64,000 bases of DNA from Cyclobacteriaceae bacterium (GCA_020436085.1 JAGQYM010000003.1:85754-149753), one strand, 5' to 3'; counted from the first letter of the stretch, positions 1 through 9,486 are shown. Translations and numbers: made by a program. The notes: generated from the letters alone by a model not told the origin.

Positions 1-1000
1 CCTCATACATGGTAAACCGTTTCCACGGTCTCTTGAAGTCAATCACCTTGTCGCCAACTTTCACCTCTGTGGTTCCGTGAATGTCGAGGGCGGCTTTCTC
101 AATCATCTCTTCCACAAGGTCCATCATCCAGTTGTAATCTTTGTAGGCTACATACAACTCCACTTGTGTAAACTCCGGGTTGTGGAATCGTGACATGCCT
201 TCATTGCGAAAATCTTTGCTGAACTCGTACACACCATCAAATCCTCCCACGATTAGCCTTTTGAGATAAAGCTCATTGGCAATCCGCAGGTACAGCGTCA
301 TGTCCAAAGTGTTATGATGTGTCTTAAAAGGTTTGGCCGCTGCACCTCCATACAATGGCTGTAAGACAGGTGTCTCTACCTCGAGGTAACCTTTTGAATT
401 AAGGAACTGCCTCATCGAATTAACCATCAGCGTCCTCTTTACAAACGTATCACGTACGTGAGGATTAACCACCAAATCCACATAGCGCATCCTGTAACGT
501 TGCTCCGGGTCGGTGAACGCATCATGCTGGGTTACATTACCACTTTCATCTTCAGTTTCTTTTACGATTGGTAGTGGGCGTAACGCTTTGGAAAGCAGTT
601 TAAGCTTTTGAACGTGAACTGATATCTCACCTGTTTGCGTAGTGAAAACAAAACCCTCCACGCCAATGATGTCACCAATATCCAACAGCTTTTTAAAAAC
701 CGTGTTGTACATCGTTTTATCATCACCATCACTTATATCATCGCGTCTTACATATACCTGGATACGGCCTGTGACATCCTGCAACTCTGCGAATGATGCG
801 TTCCCCATGACGCGCCTCGACATCATACGGCCTGCCAACCGCACATGCTTGTAATCTATCTTTTGCTTAGGGTAGTTTTCTAATATTTCTGCGGCTGAAG
901 CATTGACTTCAAATAGATCAGCTGGGTAAGGGTTGATCCCCAATTTCTGAAGCTCCTCCAGTGATTTTCTCCGTACTTGTTCCTGTTCACTTAAATGCAT
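1..1000 (-). CDS. lysS: Lysine--tRNA ligase, class II (3' part beyond the window)
   Basis: Charges tRNA-Lys with lysine in the cytoplasm. The reading frame starts at an ATG (998-1000, minus strand) and stays open to the window edge, giving about 333 residues of a normal ~500. The N-terminal OB-fold anticodon-binding region covers roughly residues 50-150. Class II motif 2 is visible as FRNEGMSRFHNPEFTQVE near residue 265. The catalytic C-terminus is not in the window. A TAATTTTG -7 element 41 bases upstream suggests its own promoter. Identity is secure; only truncation by the window limits it. Confidence 0.96.
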   Translation of the reverse strand, partial: MHLSEQEQVRRKSLEELQKLGINPYPADLFEVNASAAEILENYPKQKIDYKHVRLAGRMMSRRVMGNASFAELQDVTGRIQVYVRRDDISDGDDKTMYNTVFKKLLDIGDIIGVEGFVFTTQTGEISVHVQKLKLLSKALRPLPIVKETEDESGNVTQHDAFTDPEQRYRMRYVDLVVNPHVRDTFVKRTLMVNSMRQFLNSKGYLEVETPVLQPLYGGAAAKPFKTHHNTLDMTLYLRIANELYLKRLIVGGFDGVYEFSKDFRNEGMSRFHNPEFTQVELYVAYKDYNWMMDLVEEMIEKAALDIHGTTEVKVGDKVIDFKRPWKRFTMYE

Positions 1001-1040
1001 GGAATCTTAATGATTTTAATAGCAGAGATTAAAAGTGCGG

Positions 1041-1048
1041 CAAAATTA
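1041..1048 (-). promoter_or_regulatory. -7 promoter element for lysS
   Basis: Minus-strand TAATTTTG matches the Bacteroidota -7 consensus TAnnTTTG and lies 41 bases before the lysS ATG. No TTG sits at the usual 19-base distance, so only half of the promoter is recognisable. Confidence 0.45.
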
Positions 1049-1068
1049 ATTATTCTAGGCCTGATGCC

Positions 1069-2250
1069 CTAAGCCGATTTACGCCTCTTGATTTCTTTGC
1101 GAATCAACATCAGTTCACGGCTACTTTGCCCCGCCACAGAGGTGTTTTCATCAGCTCTTCGCAGTAGGTAGGGAATCACAGATTCCACGGGCCCGTAGGG
1201 TACATACTTCGCTACGTTATAACCTTCCTTGGCTAGGTTAAAAGAGATGGTGTCACTCATCCCGTATAACTGAGCGAACCACACCCTGCTGTCATTATTT
1301 TTCATGCCATGCTTCTCCATCAACACGGTCAAATAACGATTGCTATACTCGTTGTGTGATCCACACATCAATGAAATTCGCTGTTTATTGTCAATACAAA
1401 ACGCAAGTCCTTTATTAAATGCTTCGTCAGTCGCCTCTTTGTTGGGTTGAATAGGGTCAGGATATCCCATCTTTTCCGCACGCTCGCGCTCTTTCTCCAT
1501 ATAGGCCCCACGCACCATCTTTACACCCAGATAGTAATTGTGCATCGCGGCATCATGAAATGCGTTTTTCAAATTAGTCAGGGTATCAACCCGATACATT
1601 TGATAGGTATTGAATACTACAGGCGCCTGCTGGTTGTACTTGCGCATCATTTCATAAGTCATTTGATCAATCGGTTCCTGTATCCAGGTTTCTTCTGCGT
1701 CAATCAGAACCTGTTCCTTGTATTCAAAGGCCTTTGCACAGATAGAATCAACTCTGTCGTGAATTCTCTGATAGGCTTTTTGCTCTTCGTCCGTCAATGC
1801 GACTTTCGACTGTACCTTTTCCAGCAGCTCTGAACTTCCAAGGCCAGTTACCTTGAATACACAAAACGGAAGAGAATTGTCATCTTTTGATGCTTCAAAA
1901 GTTTGAAGTATTTCATTGGCCGTTCTGTCAAATCCTTCTTCTGTCTTTTCGCCCTCCACCGAGTAGTCGAGAATACAGCCCACATGATATCTCCCGAGCT
2001 TGTCAACGATTACTTTACATTTGTCTATTGTTTCCCCTCCGCAAAAGTGATCGAACACTGTTTTCTTGATTATTCCTCTGATTGGTAGCCTCAAAAACAG
2101 GCCAACCTTAACTGCGCTAGTTGCAAGACCTGAGATAATGGGGTTATTGACCAGGGTAAAAATAAAATTGGCTTTTTTTAGCTCTGAATCGCTTTTATAA
2201 GAAAACGCTATTTCGGTGTCGTCAAAATGAACTTTTGGCTCAACTTCCAT
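1069..2250 (-). CDS. Proline dehydrogenase (FAD-dependent)
   Basis: Oxidises L-proline to 1-pyrroline-5-carboxylate with FAD, passing electrons to the quinone pool; first step of proline catabolism. The 393 residues form one PRODH barrel. Family marks are the barrel strand KMVRGAYMEKERERA (about 245-260), the block VWFAQLYGMSD and the C-terminal substrate-binding helix YLLRRADENTSVAGQ. It is the stand-alone form, without the fused P5C dehydrogenase and DNA-binding domains of large PutA. ATG start. It lies 68 bases upstream of lysS on the same strand, but lysS has its own -7 element, so they are probably separate units. Confidence 0.95.
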   Translation of the reverse strand: MEVEPKVHFDDTEIAFSYKSDSELKKANFIFTLVNNPIISGLATSAVKVGLFLRLPIRGIIKKTVFDHFCGGETIDKCKVIVDKLGRYHVGCILDYSVEGEKTEEGFDRTANEILQTFEASKDDNSLPFCVFKVTGLGSSELLEKVQSKVALTDEEQKAYQRIHDRVDSICAKAFEYKEQVLIDAEETWIQEPIDQMTYEMMRKYNQQAPVVFNTYQMYRVDTLTNLKNAFHDAAMHNYYLGVKMVRGAYMEKERERAEKMGYPDPIQPNKEATDEAFNKGLAFCIDNKQRISLMCGSHNEYSNRYLTVLMEKHGMKNNDSRVWFAQLYGMSDTISFNLAKEGYNVAKYVPYGPVESVIPYLLRRADENTSVAGQSSRELMLIRKEIKRRKSA

Positions 2251-2350
2251 ATTGAATTTTTAGTGCCTAAATATAACGAGGAAGGGCATTCTTTTGACTT
2301 TTTTACCTTCTCCAAAGGACAAGAATTGAGTTATTTTGTTTGAGAGGAAA

Positions 2351-3460
2351 ATGTCGGATTTGATTATGACTGTAGACGATTGGAGAAGTTGGGGAAACGC
2401 CAATGATCCCGCGATGTTGATTGCCGGGCCATGCAGTGCTGAAAGCCCGGAGCAGTTGCTAGACGTGGCCAATCATTTTACCAGTTTAGGTATTGGCATC
2501 ATGCGGGCGGGCGTTTGGAAACCCCGAACCCGACCCAATTCATTCGAGGGAAAGGGAATTGAAGCGCTTAAATGGCTGGCCGAATTAAAAAATCAGTTTC
2601 AAATTAAGATTGCAACCGAGGTTGCGTCTCCAGCTCACGTTGAACAAGCATTATCTCACGGCATTGATGTGCTTTGGCTAGGCGCCAGGACAACGGTTAA
2701 TCCATTCACAGTGCAAGAGATTGCCAATTCACTAAGAGGAACGAGCGTTCCCGTGTTGGTAAAAAATCCCATTAACCCGGATCTTGGTTTATGGCAGGGA
2801 GCTATTGAGAGAATCTACAATGTGGGTGTCACTAAACTGGCTGCAGTTCATCGCGGCTTCTCCAGTTATCAAAAGTCAAAATTTAGGAACAGCCCAACCT
2901 GGCAAATCGCCATCGAGCTAAAATCAACTTTCCCGTCCCTTCCCTTAATCTGTGACCCCAGTCATATCGCAGGTCAACGAAGTATGATTTTGGAGGTTTC
3001 TCAAAAAGCGCTCGACCTTGGGTACGATGGCCTAATGATAGAAACTCATCCTGACCCGGATCGGGCTTTGAGTGATGCAGACCAACAAATCCCGCTACAA
3101 GAATTTGGCGACCTGTTAAGTCAACTTCGATTTACAAGGAAGCATTCCAACGATGCGTTGTTCATAAGCCAGCTCGAACAGCTCAGGGAAAAAATTGATC
3201 ACATCGATCAGGAATTAATTGAAGTGCTGTCACTGAGAAAACAACTGATCGAGAAGATTGGTGAATACAAAAAGGAGAATAACGTCACCGTATTTCAATT
3301 AGAACGGTGGAACGAGATCCTTCAATCACGAACGGCTTGGGGCGAGGCCAAGGGCCTATCTGACCAGTATATTCAGTCAATCTATCGATCTGTCCACGAT
3401 GAGTCGATCAGGATTCAAACAGAAATAATGAACAAGGAAACCGAAAAGAAGAAAGAATAG
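2351..3460 (+). CDS. Bifunctional DAHP synthase / chorismate mutase (type II)
   Basis: Condenses phosphoenolpyruvate with erythrose 4-phosphate (entry to the shikimate pathway) and converts chorismate to prephenate. Residues 1-260 are a type I-beta (KDO8P-like) DAHP synthase, with GPCSAES, KPRTRPNSFEG, GARTTVNPF, KNPINPDLGLW and DPSHIAGQR. Residues about 270-365 are an AroQ-type chorismate mutase helix bundle (REKIDHIDQELIEVLSLR). The synthase-mutase order is the usual Bacteroidota fusion, in which the mutase domain lets prephenate feed back on the synthase. I start at ATG 2351, behind a purine-rich GAGAGGAAA; an upstream TTG would add five residues. The stop overlaps the aroB start by one base. 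Confidence 0.94.
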   Translation: MSDLIMTVDDWRSWGNANDPAMLIAGPCSAESPEQLLDVANHFTSLGIGIMRAGVWKPRTRPNSFEGKGIEALKWLAELKNQFQIKIATEVASPAHVEQALSHGIDVLWLGARTTVNPFTVQEIANSLRGTSVPVLVKNPINPDLGLWQGAIERIYNVGVTKLAAVHRGFSSYQKSKFRNSPTWQIAIELKSTFPSLPLICDPSHIAGQRSMILEVSQKALDLGYDGLMIETHPDPDRALSDADQQIPLQEFGDLLSQLRFTRKHSNDALFISQLEQLREKIDHIDQELIEVLSLRKQLIEKIGEYKKENNVTVFQLERWNEILQSRTAWGEAKGLSDQYIQSIYRSVHDESIRIQTEIMNKETEKKKE

Positions 3461-4488
3461 TGCAAAGCGTAATCATTAAAAAAGATATCCTTCCATCACT
3501 TCGGGATGTAATAAAACAAAAGCCTTATAGCAAAGTGGGTGTATTGGTAGACACGAATACTGAGAATCTGTGTTATCCCTTAATTGAAAAAGCTTTGCCA
3601 ACACACGAGCTGATCAGAGTTGAGGCAGGAGAAAAATTTAAAACCATTGAAACCTGCCAGCAAATCTGGGAACAGCTCACCGTTAAGAACTTTGACCGGC
3701 ATAGTGTGTTGATTGTTTTGGGTGGTGGCGTTCTTGGGGATATGGGTGGATTTTGTGCAGCTACATTCAAGCGAGGGATCGACTTCATGCTCATTCCCAC
3801 CACCCTCCTGTCCCAGGTTGACTCCAGCGTAGGTGGTAAGCTCGGTGTTGATTTTATGGGTCTCAAAAATCACATCGGTCTTTTCAGGGAACCGGATACT
3901 ACCTTAATCTCATCGAGCTTTTTGGCAACTCTCCCGGTACGAGAACTCCGATCAGGGTTCGCAGAGGTTATCAAACACGCCCTAATTTCAAACGAGTCGA
4001 AATGGCTGGAAATAAGTCAGAAGCCATTGGAGGAACAGAACTGGGATGATCTCATCGACTTTTCTTACCAATTCAAGTCGGGGGTTGCGGAAACAGACCC
4101 GTACGAAGGGGGCGTAAGGAAGGTGCTCAACTTTGGCCACACGATAGGACACGCTGTAGAAAGCTGCTGTCTTACCACCCTGGATCCACTATTTCATGGA
4201 GAGGCAATCGCCATCGGTATGATCGCGGAAGCTCAAATTTCATGTGAAAAAGGTCTTTTGTCTGAGGAAGAACTGAAGGGTATCTCAGCTTATGTGACGG
4301 ACATTTTTGGTAAGAAGAAGGATATGCCTTCGGCCGCAGAAATCATTAAGCTAATGGCTCAGGATAAGAAAAATAAAGGAAATACGATTCTGATGGCCCT
4401 ATTGGAAAGAATAGGTCATGCGGTATGGGATATAGGAGTTAGCGAAACTGAAATACGCAACTCATTAGATTACTATCATTCACTTTAG
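3460..4488 (+). CDS. aroB: 3-dehydroquinate synthase
   Basis: Converts DAHP to 3-dehydroquinate, the second shikimate step, using NAD+ and a divalent metal. The 342 residues carry the NAD-binding GGGVLGDMGGFCAATFKRG, the signature IPTTLLSQVDSSVGGKLG, and metal ligands in GFAEVIKHALI (Glu), GHTIGHAVE (His) and HGEAIAIGM (His). It starts with GTG whose G is the last base of the preceding TAG stop, so the two enzymes are translationally coupled and supply consecutive steps. Slightly shorter than the 360-residue enterobacterial form. Confidence 0.96.
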   Translation: MQSVIIKKDILPSLRDVIKQKPYSKVGVLVDTNTENLCYPLIEKALPTHELIRVEAGEKFKTIETCQQIWEQLTVKNFDRHSVLIVLGGGVLGDMGGFCAATFKRGIDFMLIPTTLLSQVDSSVGGKLGVDFMGLKNHIGLFREPDTTLISSSFLATLPVRELRSGFAEVIKHALISNESKWLEISQKPLEEQNWDDLIDFSYQFKSGVAETDPYEGGVRKVLNFGHTIGHAVESCCLTTLDPLFHGEAIAIGMIAEAQISCEKGLLSEEELKGISAYVTDIFGKKKDMPSAAEIIKLMAQDKKNKGNTILMALLERIGHAVWDIGVSETEIRNSLDYYHSL

Positions 4489-4673
4489 ATGTAGTGAACG
4501 TCAGCGCCATCGTTTGAATTTTTGTCTTTCGTTAAAGTTTTTCTGAGGTCGTCAGCCCTTTTCACAAGGTAGTCTTTTGTCTTCCGCCCTCTCGAGCCAG
4601 ACAGCAACCACGCTGTAAGGAGAGCACCTCCCGCCAGTCCCAGTCCGATTGCAATTTTCTTTGTTGCACCCAT
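4485..4673 (-). CDS. Small single-span membrane protein, function unknown
   Basis: A 62-residue protein with a glycine-rich hydrophobic segment at residues 7-25 (GLGLAGGALLTAWLLSG) followed by a basic, lysine-rich tail. This resembles the layout of YtxH-like small membrane proteins, but I cannot assign a family. ATG start. It lies between aroB and aroA on the opposite strand; its last four bases overlap the aroB end. The gene is supported by its clean start, its membrane segment and the gap with an inverted repeat in front of it, not by recognised homology. Confidence 0.6.
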   Translation of the reverse strand: MGATKKIAIGLGLAGGALLTAWLLSGSRGRKTKDYLVKRADDLRKTLTKDKNSNDGADVHYI

Positions 4674-4712
4674 AGGAATATAAACCCTCTTTGAAATTAA
4701 AATGTTTCACGC

Positions 4713-4751
4713 CAAGTTAAAAAGGTGTCGGGGAATTTATTTTTTAACTTG
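4713..4751. repeat. 11-base perfect inverted repeat between the small membrane gene and aroA
   Basis: CAAGTTAAAAA at 4713-4723 is mirrored by TTTTTAACTTG at 4741-4751 with a 17-base spacer. It ends 8 bases before the aroA ATG, in the intergenic space shared by two divergent genes. It could be an operator or a leader hairpin; the AT-rich arms would make only a modest RNA hairpin. Confidence 0.7.
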
Positions 4752-4759
4752 AGCGCCCA

Positions 4760-5986
4760 ATGTCATCGTTAGCTATAAGTCGCAAGGAGGAGTTTTCCGG
4801 TACGATCAATAAAGTACCTTCATCAAAAAGCATCAGCAACCGGGCTTTGATCATCAATGCACTTTCGGGCAACCGATCGGTTGTTAGCAATCTGGCAAGC
4901 GCACGAGACACGCAACTGATGAAAAAACTTCTTGCCAGCAAGGATCAAACATTGGATGCAATGGATGCAGGTACGACCATGCGATTTCTGACGGCTTACC
5001 TGGCCGTTACCAACCAGCCGAAAACACTTACCGGAACTGCCAGAATGAAGGAGCGCCCAATCGGTCTCCTCGTGGAGTCTCTCAAAAAGGTTGGCGCAAA
5101 CATTAATTACCTGGAAAAGGAAGGATTTCCTCCCCTTGATATCAAAGGTTTTGAGGGCCAGAGAAGCGGCCAGATTTCGCTGCCAGGGAACGTAAGTAGC
5201 CAATACATCTCAGCCATGATGATGGTTGCCCCGGTATTGCCGATGGGCCTCACGATCACACTGGAAGGAAAGGTGGGGAGCAAGCCCTACATTCAAATGA
5301 CTGCCTCGCAAATGGCACAATTTGGTGTCGAATGTCAAATTGATGGCAATTCCATTGTGATACCTCACTCGGAATACAAACCAGCTGAGATTAGAGTTGA
5401 GCCGGACTGGTCTGCTCTCAGTTATTGGTTTGCTTTTGTTGCCTTAGCAAATAAACCAACGCTTACTCTGAAAGATGTCCCGCCTCATTCAATCCAAGGT
5501 GATCGCGTGATTGTGGAAATTATGGCGAAGCTTGGTGTAGAGGCTACCTTCAGAAGCAATGATCTGATTTTGACAAAGACCAGTTTTAGAGAGGAATCTA
5601 TTGAATGGGATTTCACGGACTGCCCTGACCTTGCACAAACAGTTTTGCCGGTGTGCGCCTTGGCAAATGTAAGCGGGTCGTTTACGGGATTAGAAAGTCT
5701 TTACATTAAAGAGACTGACCGTGTAACGGCCCTTCAAAACGAACTTGCCAAAGTAAGTGCGACTTTGCAGGAATCAACTACAGGTCACTTCAAGTTATCT
5801 CCGGGAAAAATACCCTCTGGAAGAATACATATTAGCACATACCACGATCACCGAATGGCCATGGGTTTTGCTCCGTGGGCGACATTAACAGATTTAGAAA
5901 TTGAAAGCCCGGAGGTAGCGAACAAATCTTATCCAGAGTTTTGGGATGACATGAGAAATGTTGGCTTTGAGCTAAGAGAGGTCTAG
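4760..5986 (+). CDS. aroA: 3-phosphoshikimate 1-carboxyvinyltransferase (EPSP synthase)
   Basis: Transfers the enolpyruvyl group of PEP to shikimate 3-phosphate, sixth step of the shikimate pathway. Two-domain EPSP synthase fold; motifs are PSSKSISNRALIINAL (substrate lysine), DAGTTMRFLTAYLA, LPGNVSSQYISAMM, DWSALSYWFAF, the catalytic KETDRVTALQNELAK and DHRMAMGFAPWA. Its 408 residues are a little below the E. coli 427. ATG start. It shares the aromatic theme with the two genes upstream but is separated by an opposing small gene, so it is probably transcribed from its own promoter. Its end overlaps the convergent next gene by 15 bases. Confidence 0.96.
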   Translation: MSSLAISRKEEFSGTINKVPSSKSISNRALIINALSGNRSVVSNLASARDTQLMKKLLASKDQTLDAMDAGTTMRFLTAYLAVTNQPKTLTGTARMKERPIGLLVESLKKVGANINYLEKEGFPPLDIKGFEGQRSGQISLPGNVSSQYISAMMMVAPVLPMGLTITLEGKVGSKPYIQMTASQMAQFGVECQIDGNSIVIPHSEYKPAEIRVEPDWSALSYWFAFVALANKPTLTLKDVPPHSIQGDRVIVEIMAKLGVEATFRSNDLILTKTSFREESIEWDFTDCPDLAQTVLPVCALANVSGSFTGLESLYIKETDRVTALQNELAKVSATLQESTTGHFKLSPGKIPSGRIHISTYHDHRMAMGFAPWATLTDLEIESPEVANKSYPEFWDDMRNVGFELREV

Positions 5987-6751
5987 GCTATTAAAATATT
6001 CTGGTGCTTTCATCAGTCTGCTCCCGTACCACGAAAAGTATTCTCCGTCAACTAAGATGCCCTTGGCTTTCGGGAAATATGTTTTCACTTTATCAAGATG
6101 CTTTTGCTTGAATGGATAAGGTTCCGAGGACAGGAAGACATAATCTGGATTCAGGTTTTCAAGGTCGGATTCACTTAGCTCGGGATAGCGGGACTTTGAC
6201 TGCAAGGCATTGACAAAACCTATTTCAGAAAGAATGGAGTGAATAAAAGTATCACTAGCCACTCCCATCCATGGTTTCATCCAAATTAAATACAGAGCGG
6301 AGCCTTCTTTCTTTCGAAGTTGGCTAAACGTATTTTGTATCAGTTCAACAATCTTGGTTGCGCGATCAGAGCGCTCACAAATATTTCCCACCTGATAAAT
6401 CATGTCGTAAGCATCCTGAAGTGTTGTTACATTACTCATCCAGACTGGATACTTTTCCTGCAACAATAAAATATCCTCCCGCTCATTCTCTTCTTTGTTG
6501 CCAATAATTAAATCAGGCTGGAGTTCATCAATGACACTTAGATGAAGTTTTTTTGTGCCGCCAACAATTCGTTTTTCACGTTTCCAATTTTGAGGGTAAA
6601 CACAGAACTTTGTGATACCTATCACTTCATCTTCCAGACCAAGACTATGAAGCAGCTCAGTCTGTGAGGGAACGAGAGATATAATTCGCTTAGGCGGAAA
6701 ATTAAATTCAACTCGATTTCCCATCTGATCAATTTCCGATCTCTTCATCAT
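5972..6751 (-). CDS. Helical-backbone metal-receptor (TroA/BtuF fold) protein without signal peptide
   Basis: The fold is that of class III substrate-binding proteins for cobalamin, haem or siderophores. RIISLVPSQTELLHSLGL and VIGITKFCVYP are typical of the first lobe, and LQPDLIIGNKEEN precedes the linker helix. At 259 residues it starts directly at the fold: no signal peptide or lipobox is present, and the upstream sequence is a terminator, so a hidden leader is unlikely. It may therefore act in the cytoplasm. No transporter genes adjoin it. ATG at 6751; a second ATG follows at once. It is separated from the M42 peptidase gene by a terminator. Confidence 0.8.
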   Translation of the reverse strand: MMKRSEIDQMGNRVEFNFPPKRIISLVPSQTELLHSLGLEDEVIGITKFCVYPQNWKREKRIVGGTKKLHLSVIDELQPDLIIGNKEENEREDILLLQEKYPVWMSNVTTLQDAYDMIYQVGNICERSDRATKIVELIQNTFSQLRKKEGSALYLIWMKPWMGVASDTFIHSILSEIGFVNALQSKSRYPELSESDLENLNPDYVFLSSEPYPFKQKHLDKVKTYFPKAKGILVDGEYFSWYGSRLMKAPEYFNSLDLS

Positions 6752-6752
6752 C

Positions 6753-6792
6753 TAAAAATAAAAAAGGCTTTCCGTTTTTACAGAAAGCCTTT
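6753..6792 (-). terminator. Rho-independent terminator after the M42 peptidase gene
   Basis: AAAGGCTTTC (6763-6772) pairs with GAAAGCCTTT (6783-6792). On the minus strand the hairpin runs into a T-rich tract (6753-6765). It ends the carboxyltransferase-peptidase unit just before the metal-receptor gene starts. Confidence 0.85.
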
Positions 6793-6810
6793 CGGTTCAA
6801 ACTTGACTTG

Positions 6811-7881
6811 TTATTTAATGTACCTGTAATCCTCTCCAGGCTTCAGGTTTAGTAGTACTTCGTAAATAAGATTGATTACATTTTCCACATCATCTTTATG
6901 TACAGTTTCCACAGTAGTGTGCATATATTTCAATGGTAGTGAAATTAGAGCAGATGCAACTCCTTCTGCAGAATATGCAAAAGAGTCTGTATCGGTTCCT
7001 GTAGATCTTGAAACTGCCTGGCGCTGGAACGGAATCTTTTTCTTCTCAGCCGTTTTGATCACCATTTTCAACACATTGTTTTGAACTGCTGGTCCATAAC
7101 ATAGCACTGGTCCATTGCCGCATTTTTGAAAACCGCTTTCCTTCTTGTTGTACATAGGCGAACAAGTATCATGCGTCACATCAGTGCAGATTGCGAGGTC
7201 TGGTTTTAATCTTCTTGAGATCATCTCCGCTCCTCTCAGTCCGATTTCTTCCTGAACGGAATTGACAACATAAAGGCAATAAGGAAGCTTCTTTTTATTT
7301 TCCTTCAGCCTGCGCGCCACTTCTGCAATCATGAATCCACCCATTCTGTTATCAAGGGCCCGACCAACGAGATAATTTTTGTTCATCTCAATAAGTTCGT
7401 CTTCAAATGTGATCACACATCCCACATGCACACCCATGGCGTCCACTTCCTTCTTAGATTCAGCACCGATGTCGATAAAAATATTTTTTAGTGTTGGTGT
7501 TTCTTCCTTTGCATTATCTCTCACATGAATTGCCGGCCAGCCGAAAACTCCTTTCACCACACCCTTCTCTGTGTGAATATTTACCCGCATTGAAGGTGCA
7601 ATCTGATGATCAGACCCACCATTTCTTCGCACATAGATATACCCATCATCGGTGATGTAGTTTACAAACCAGGAAATCTCATCGGCATGCGCCTCAATTA
7701 CAACTTTGTACTTCCCTTTTGGATTTACAACGCCAACAGTTGTTCCATACACATCGACCATATAGTCGTCTGTATACGGCTTGATATAATCCAGCCAAAT
7801 TTGTTGTCCTGTGAACTCGAAACCGGTCGGTGATGCATTGTTTAAATAATCAAACAGAAATTTTTTACTCTTCTTGTCCAT
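6811..7881 (-). CDS. M42 family metallo-aminopeptidase
   Basis: Cytoplasmic di-metal exopeptidase of the M42 (glutamyl aminopeptidase/TET) family, releasing N-terminal residues from peptides. Ligands are visible in EAHADEI (His), ALDNRMGG (bridging Asp), VQEEIGLRGAE (catalytic and metal Glu), TDVTHD (Asp) and YMHTTVETVH (His). I take ATG 7881 (356 residues, starting MDKKSKKF), since the two codons upstream begin with TTG. It follows the acyl-CoA carboxyltransferase gene by about 30 bases and ends in a strong terminator, so the two form one unit. Substrate preference cannot be read from sequence. Confidence 0.93.
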   Translation of the reverse strand: MDKKSKKFLFDYLNNASPTGFEFTGQQIWLDYIKPYTDDYMVDVYGTTVGVVNPKGKYKVVIEAHADEISWFVNYITDDGYIYVRRNGGSDHQIAPSMRVNIHTEKGVVKGVFGWPAIHVRDNAKEETPTLKNIFIDIGAESKKEVDAMGVHVGCVITFEDELIEMNKNYLVGRALDNRMGGFMIAEVARRLKENKKKLPYCLYVVNSVQEEIGLRGAEMISRRLKPDLAICTDVTHDTCSPMYNKKESGFQKCGNGPVLCYGPAVQNNVLKMVIKTAEKKKIPFQRQAVSRSTGTDTDSFAYSAEGVASALISLPLKYMHTTVETVHKDDVENVINLIYEVLLNLKPGEDYRYIK

Positions 7882-7914
7882 AGTCAATACAATACAGTTA
7901 TTAACAGTCTAATT

Positions 7915-9486
7915 TTACAAAGGAATATTTCCGTGTTTTTTCTTTGGCAATTTAGCCACTTTGTTTTCCAGCATTTGAAATGCGCTGATCAGTTTTTCAC
8001 GTGTTTGGTCGGGATAGATCACCTCATCAATATAACCGCGGTGAGCTGCCCGATATGGATTAGCAAATTTTCTGGTGTACTCATCAACTTTTTCATTCAG
8101 CTTAGCTTCAGGATCCTTTGCGTCTGCGATTTCCCTTTTGAAAATGATTTCTGCTGCGCCTTTTGCTCCCATTACCGCAATTTCGGCTGTGGGCCAAGCA
8201 TAGTTGAGGTCTGCGCCAATGTGCTTCGAGTTCATCACATCATATGCCCCGCCATAGGCCTTGCGCGTAATCACGGTTACTCGAGGCACTGTCGCTTCTG
8301 AAAACGCATACAGTAATTTAGCTCCATTGGTGATGATCGCATTCCATTCTTGATCGGTGCCTGGTAAAAATCCGGGAACATCTTCCAACACCAGAAGCGG
8401 AACATTAAAGCAATCGCAGAAACGAACAAACCTCGCTCCCTTCACGCTCGCATCGATATCCAACACACCCGCCAACGATGCAGGTTGATTTCCCACAATT
8501 CCTATGCTTCTACCTGCAATTCTCGCAAAACCAACAACGATATTCTCGGCAAAATTTTTGTGCACTTCAAAAAAACTTCCCGTGTCCACTATCCCATCGA
8601 TCACCTCGCGCATGTCGTAAGGTTGATTGGGGTTTTCAGGAATAATATTATTTAACTGCTCTCGTGATTCATCAGAGGGTTGATAGCTCAATCGCGGAGC
8701 ATCTTCCTCACAATTCTGCGGAATATAACTCAGGAGTTGCTTGATCTGATTGATGCACTCCATCTCATTGGCGGAAGCAAAGTGCGTAACACCACTTTTT
8801 GTGCTATGGGTAGTTGCTCCGCCAAGCTCCTCAGCGGTTACTGTCTCATGGGTAACCGTCTTCACCACGTTGGGTCCGGTCACAAACATAAAAGACGTAT
8901 TCTCCACCATGAAAATAAAATCCGTCATGGCGGGTGAGTAAACTGCACCTCCTGCACAAGGTCCCATGACGGCCGAGATCTGTGGTACAACGCCTGAGGC
9001 CATTACATTTCTGTAAAAGATATCTGCGTAGCCACCCAACGATACAACTCCTTCCTGGATGCGCGCACCGCCAGAGTCATTCAGACCAATCAATGGCGCT
9101 CCATTCTGCATCGACAGTTCCATCACCTTCACTATCTTTTCTGCGTGTGTCTCAGAAAGCGATCCTCCTAGCACCGTAAAATCCTGAGAAAAAACATAGA
9201 CCAGCCGGCCATTGATTTTTCCATAGCCTGTTACTACTCCGTCACCCAGGTAGTATTCCTTATCGAGACCAAAATCTTTCGATCGGTGCATTACAAACTT
9301 TCCCATCTCCTGAAATGAACCTTCGTCCAATAGAAGATTTATTCTCTCACGGGCCGTAAGTTTGCTTTTAGCATGTTGCTGTTCAATCCTTTTCTCGCCA
9401 CCACCTAAAAGTGATTCTGCATTTTTGCGAGCGAGTTCGTGAAATTTTTCCTGAAGAATGGTAGAGTCTGGTTTCCGCTTAGTCAT
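7915..9486 (-). CDS. Acyl-CoA carboxylase carboxyltransferase (beta) subunit
   Basis: Member of the propionyl-CoA carboxylase beta / methylmalonyl-CoA decarboxylase alpha family, moving carboxyl groups between biotin and an acyl-CoA. The 523 residues hold two crotonase-like halves: N-half [20 protein letters not shown] and [13 protein letters not shown]-half [15 protein letters not shown] with [13 protein letters not shown]. No biotin-carrier or biotin-carboxylase gene adjoins it. The MeaB chaperone gene at 61.8 kb fits a methylmalonyl-CoA route, which makes propionyl-CoA the likeliest substrate, but this is inference. ATG start; first gene of a unit with the M42 peptidase. Confidence 0.92.
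   Translation of the reverse strand: MTKRKPDSTILQEKFHELARKNAESLLGGGEKRIEQQHAKSKLTARERINLLLDEGSFQEMGKFVMHRSKDFGLDKEYYLGDGVVTGYGKINGRLVYVFSQDFTVLGGSLSETHAEKIVKVMELSMQNGAPLIGLNDSGGARIQEGVVSLGGYADIFYRNVMASGVVPQISAVMGPCAGGAVYSPAMTDFIFMVENTSFMFVTGPNVVKTVTHETVTAEELGGATTHSTKSGVTHFASANEMECINQIKQLLSYIPQNCEEDAPRLSYQPSDESREQLNNIIPENPNQPYDMREVIDGIVDTGSFFEVHKNFAENIVVGFARIAGRSIGIVGNQPASLAGVLDIDASVKGARFVRFCDCFNVPLLVLEDVPGFLPGTDQEWNAIITNGAKLLYAFSEATVPRVTVITRKAYGGAYDVMNSKHIGADLNYAWPTAEIAVMGAKGAAEIIFKREIADAKDPEAKLNEKVDEYTRKFANPYRAAHRGYIDEVIYPDQTREKLISAFQMLENKVAKLPKKKHGNIPL

Noticed and set aside
1447-1833. 128-codon frame antisense to proline dehydrogenase
   Set aside because: Lies wholly opposite a well-supported enzyme gene; its translation has no domain or signal features.
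3573-3873. Two overlapping antisense frames in aroB
   Set aside because: Both oppose the conserved catalytic region of aroB; typical shadows of a real gene.
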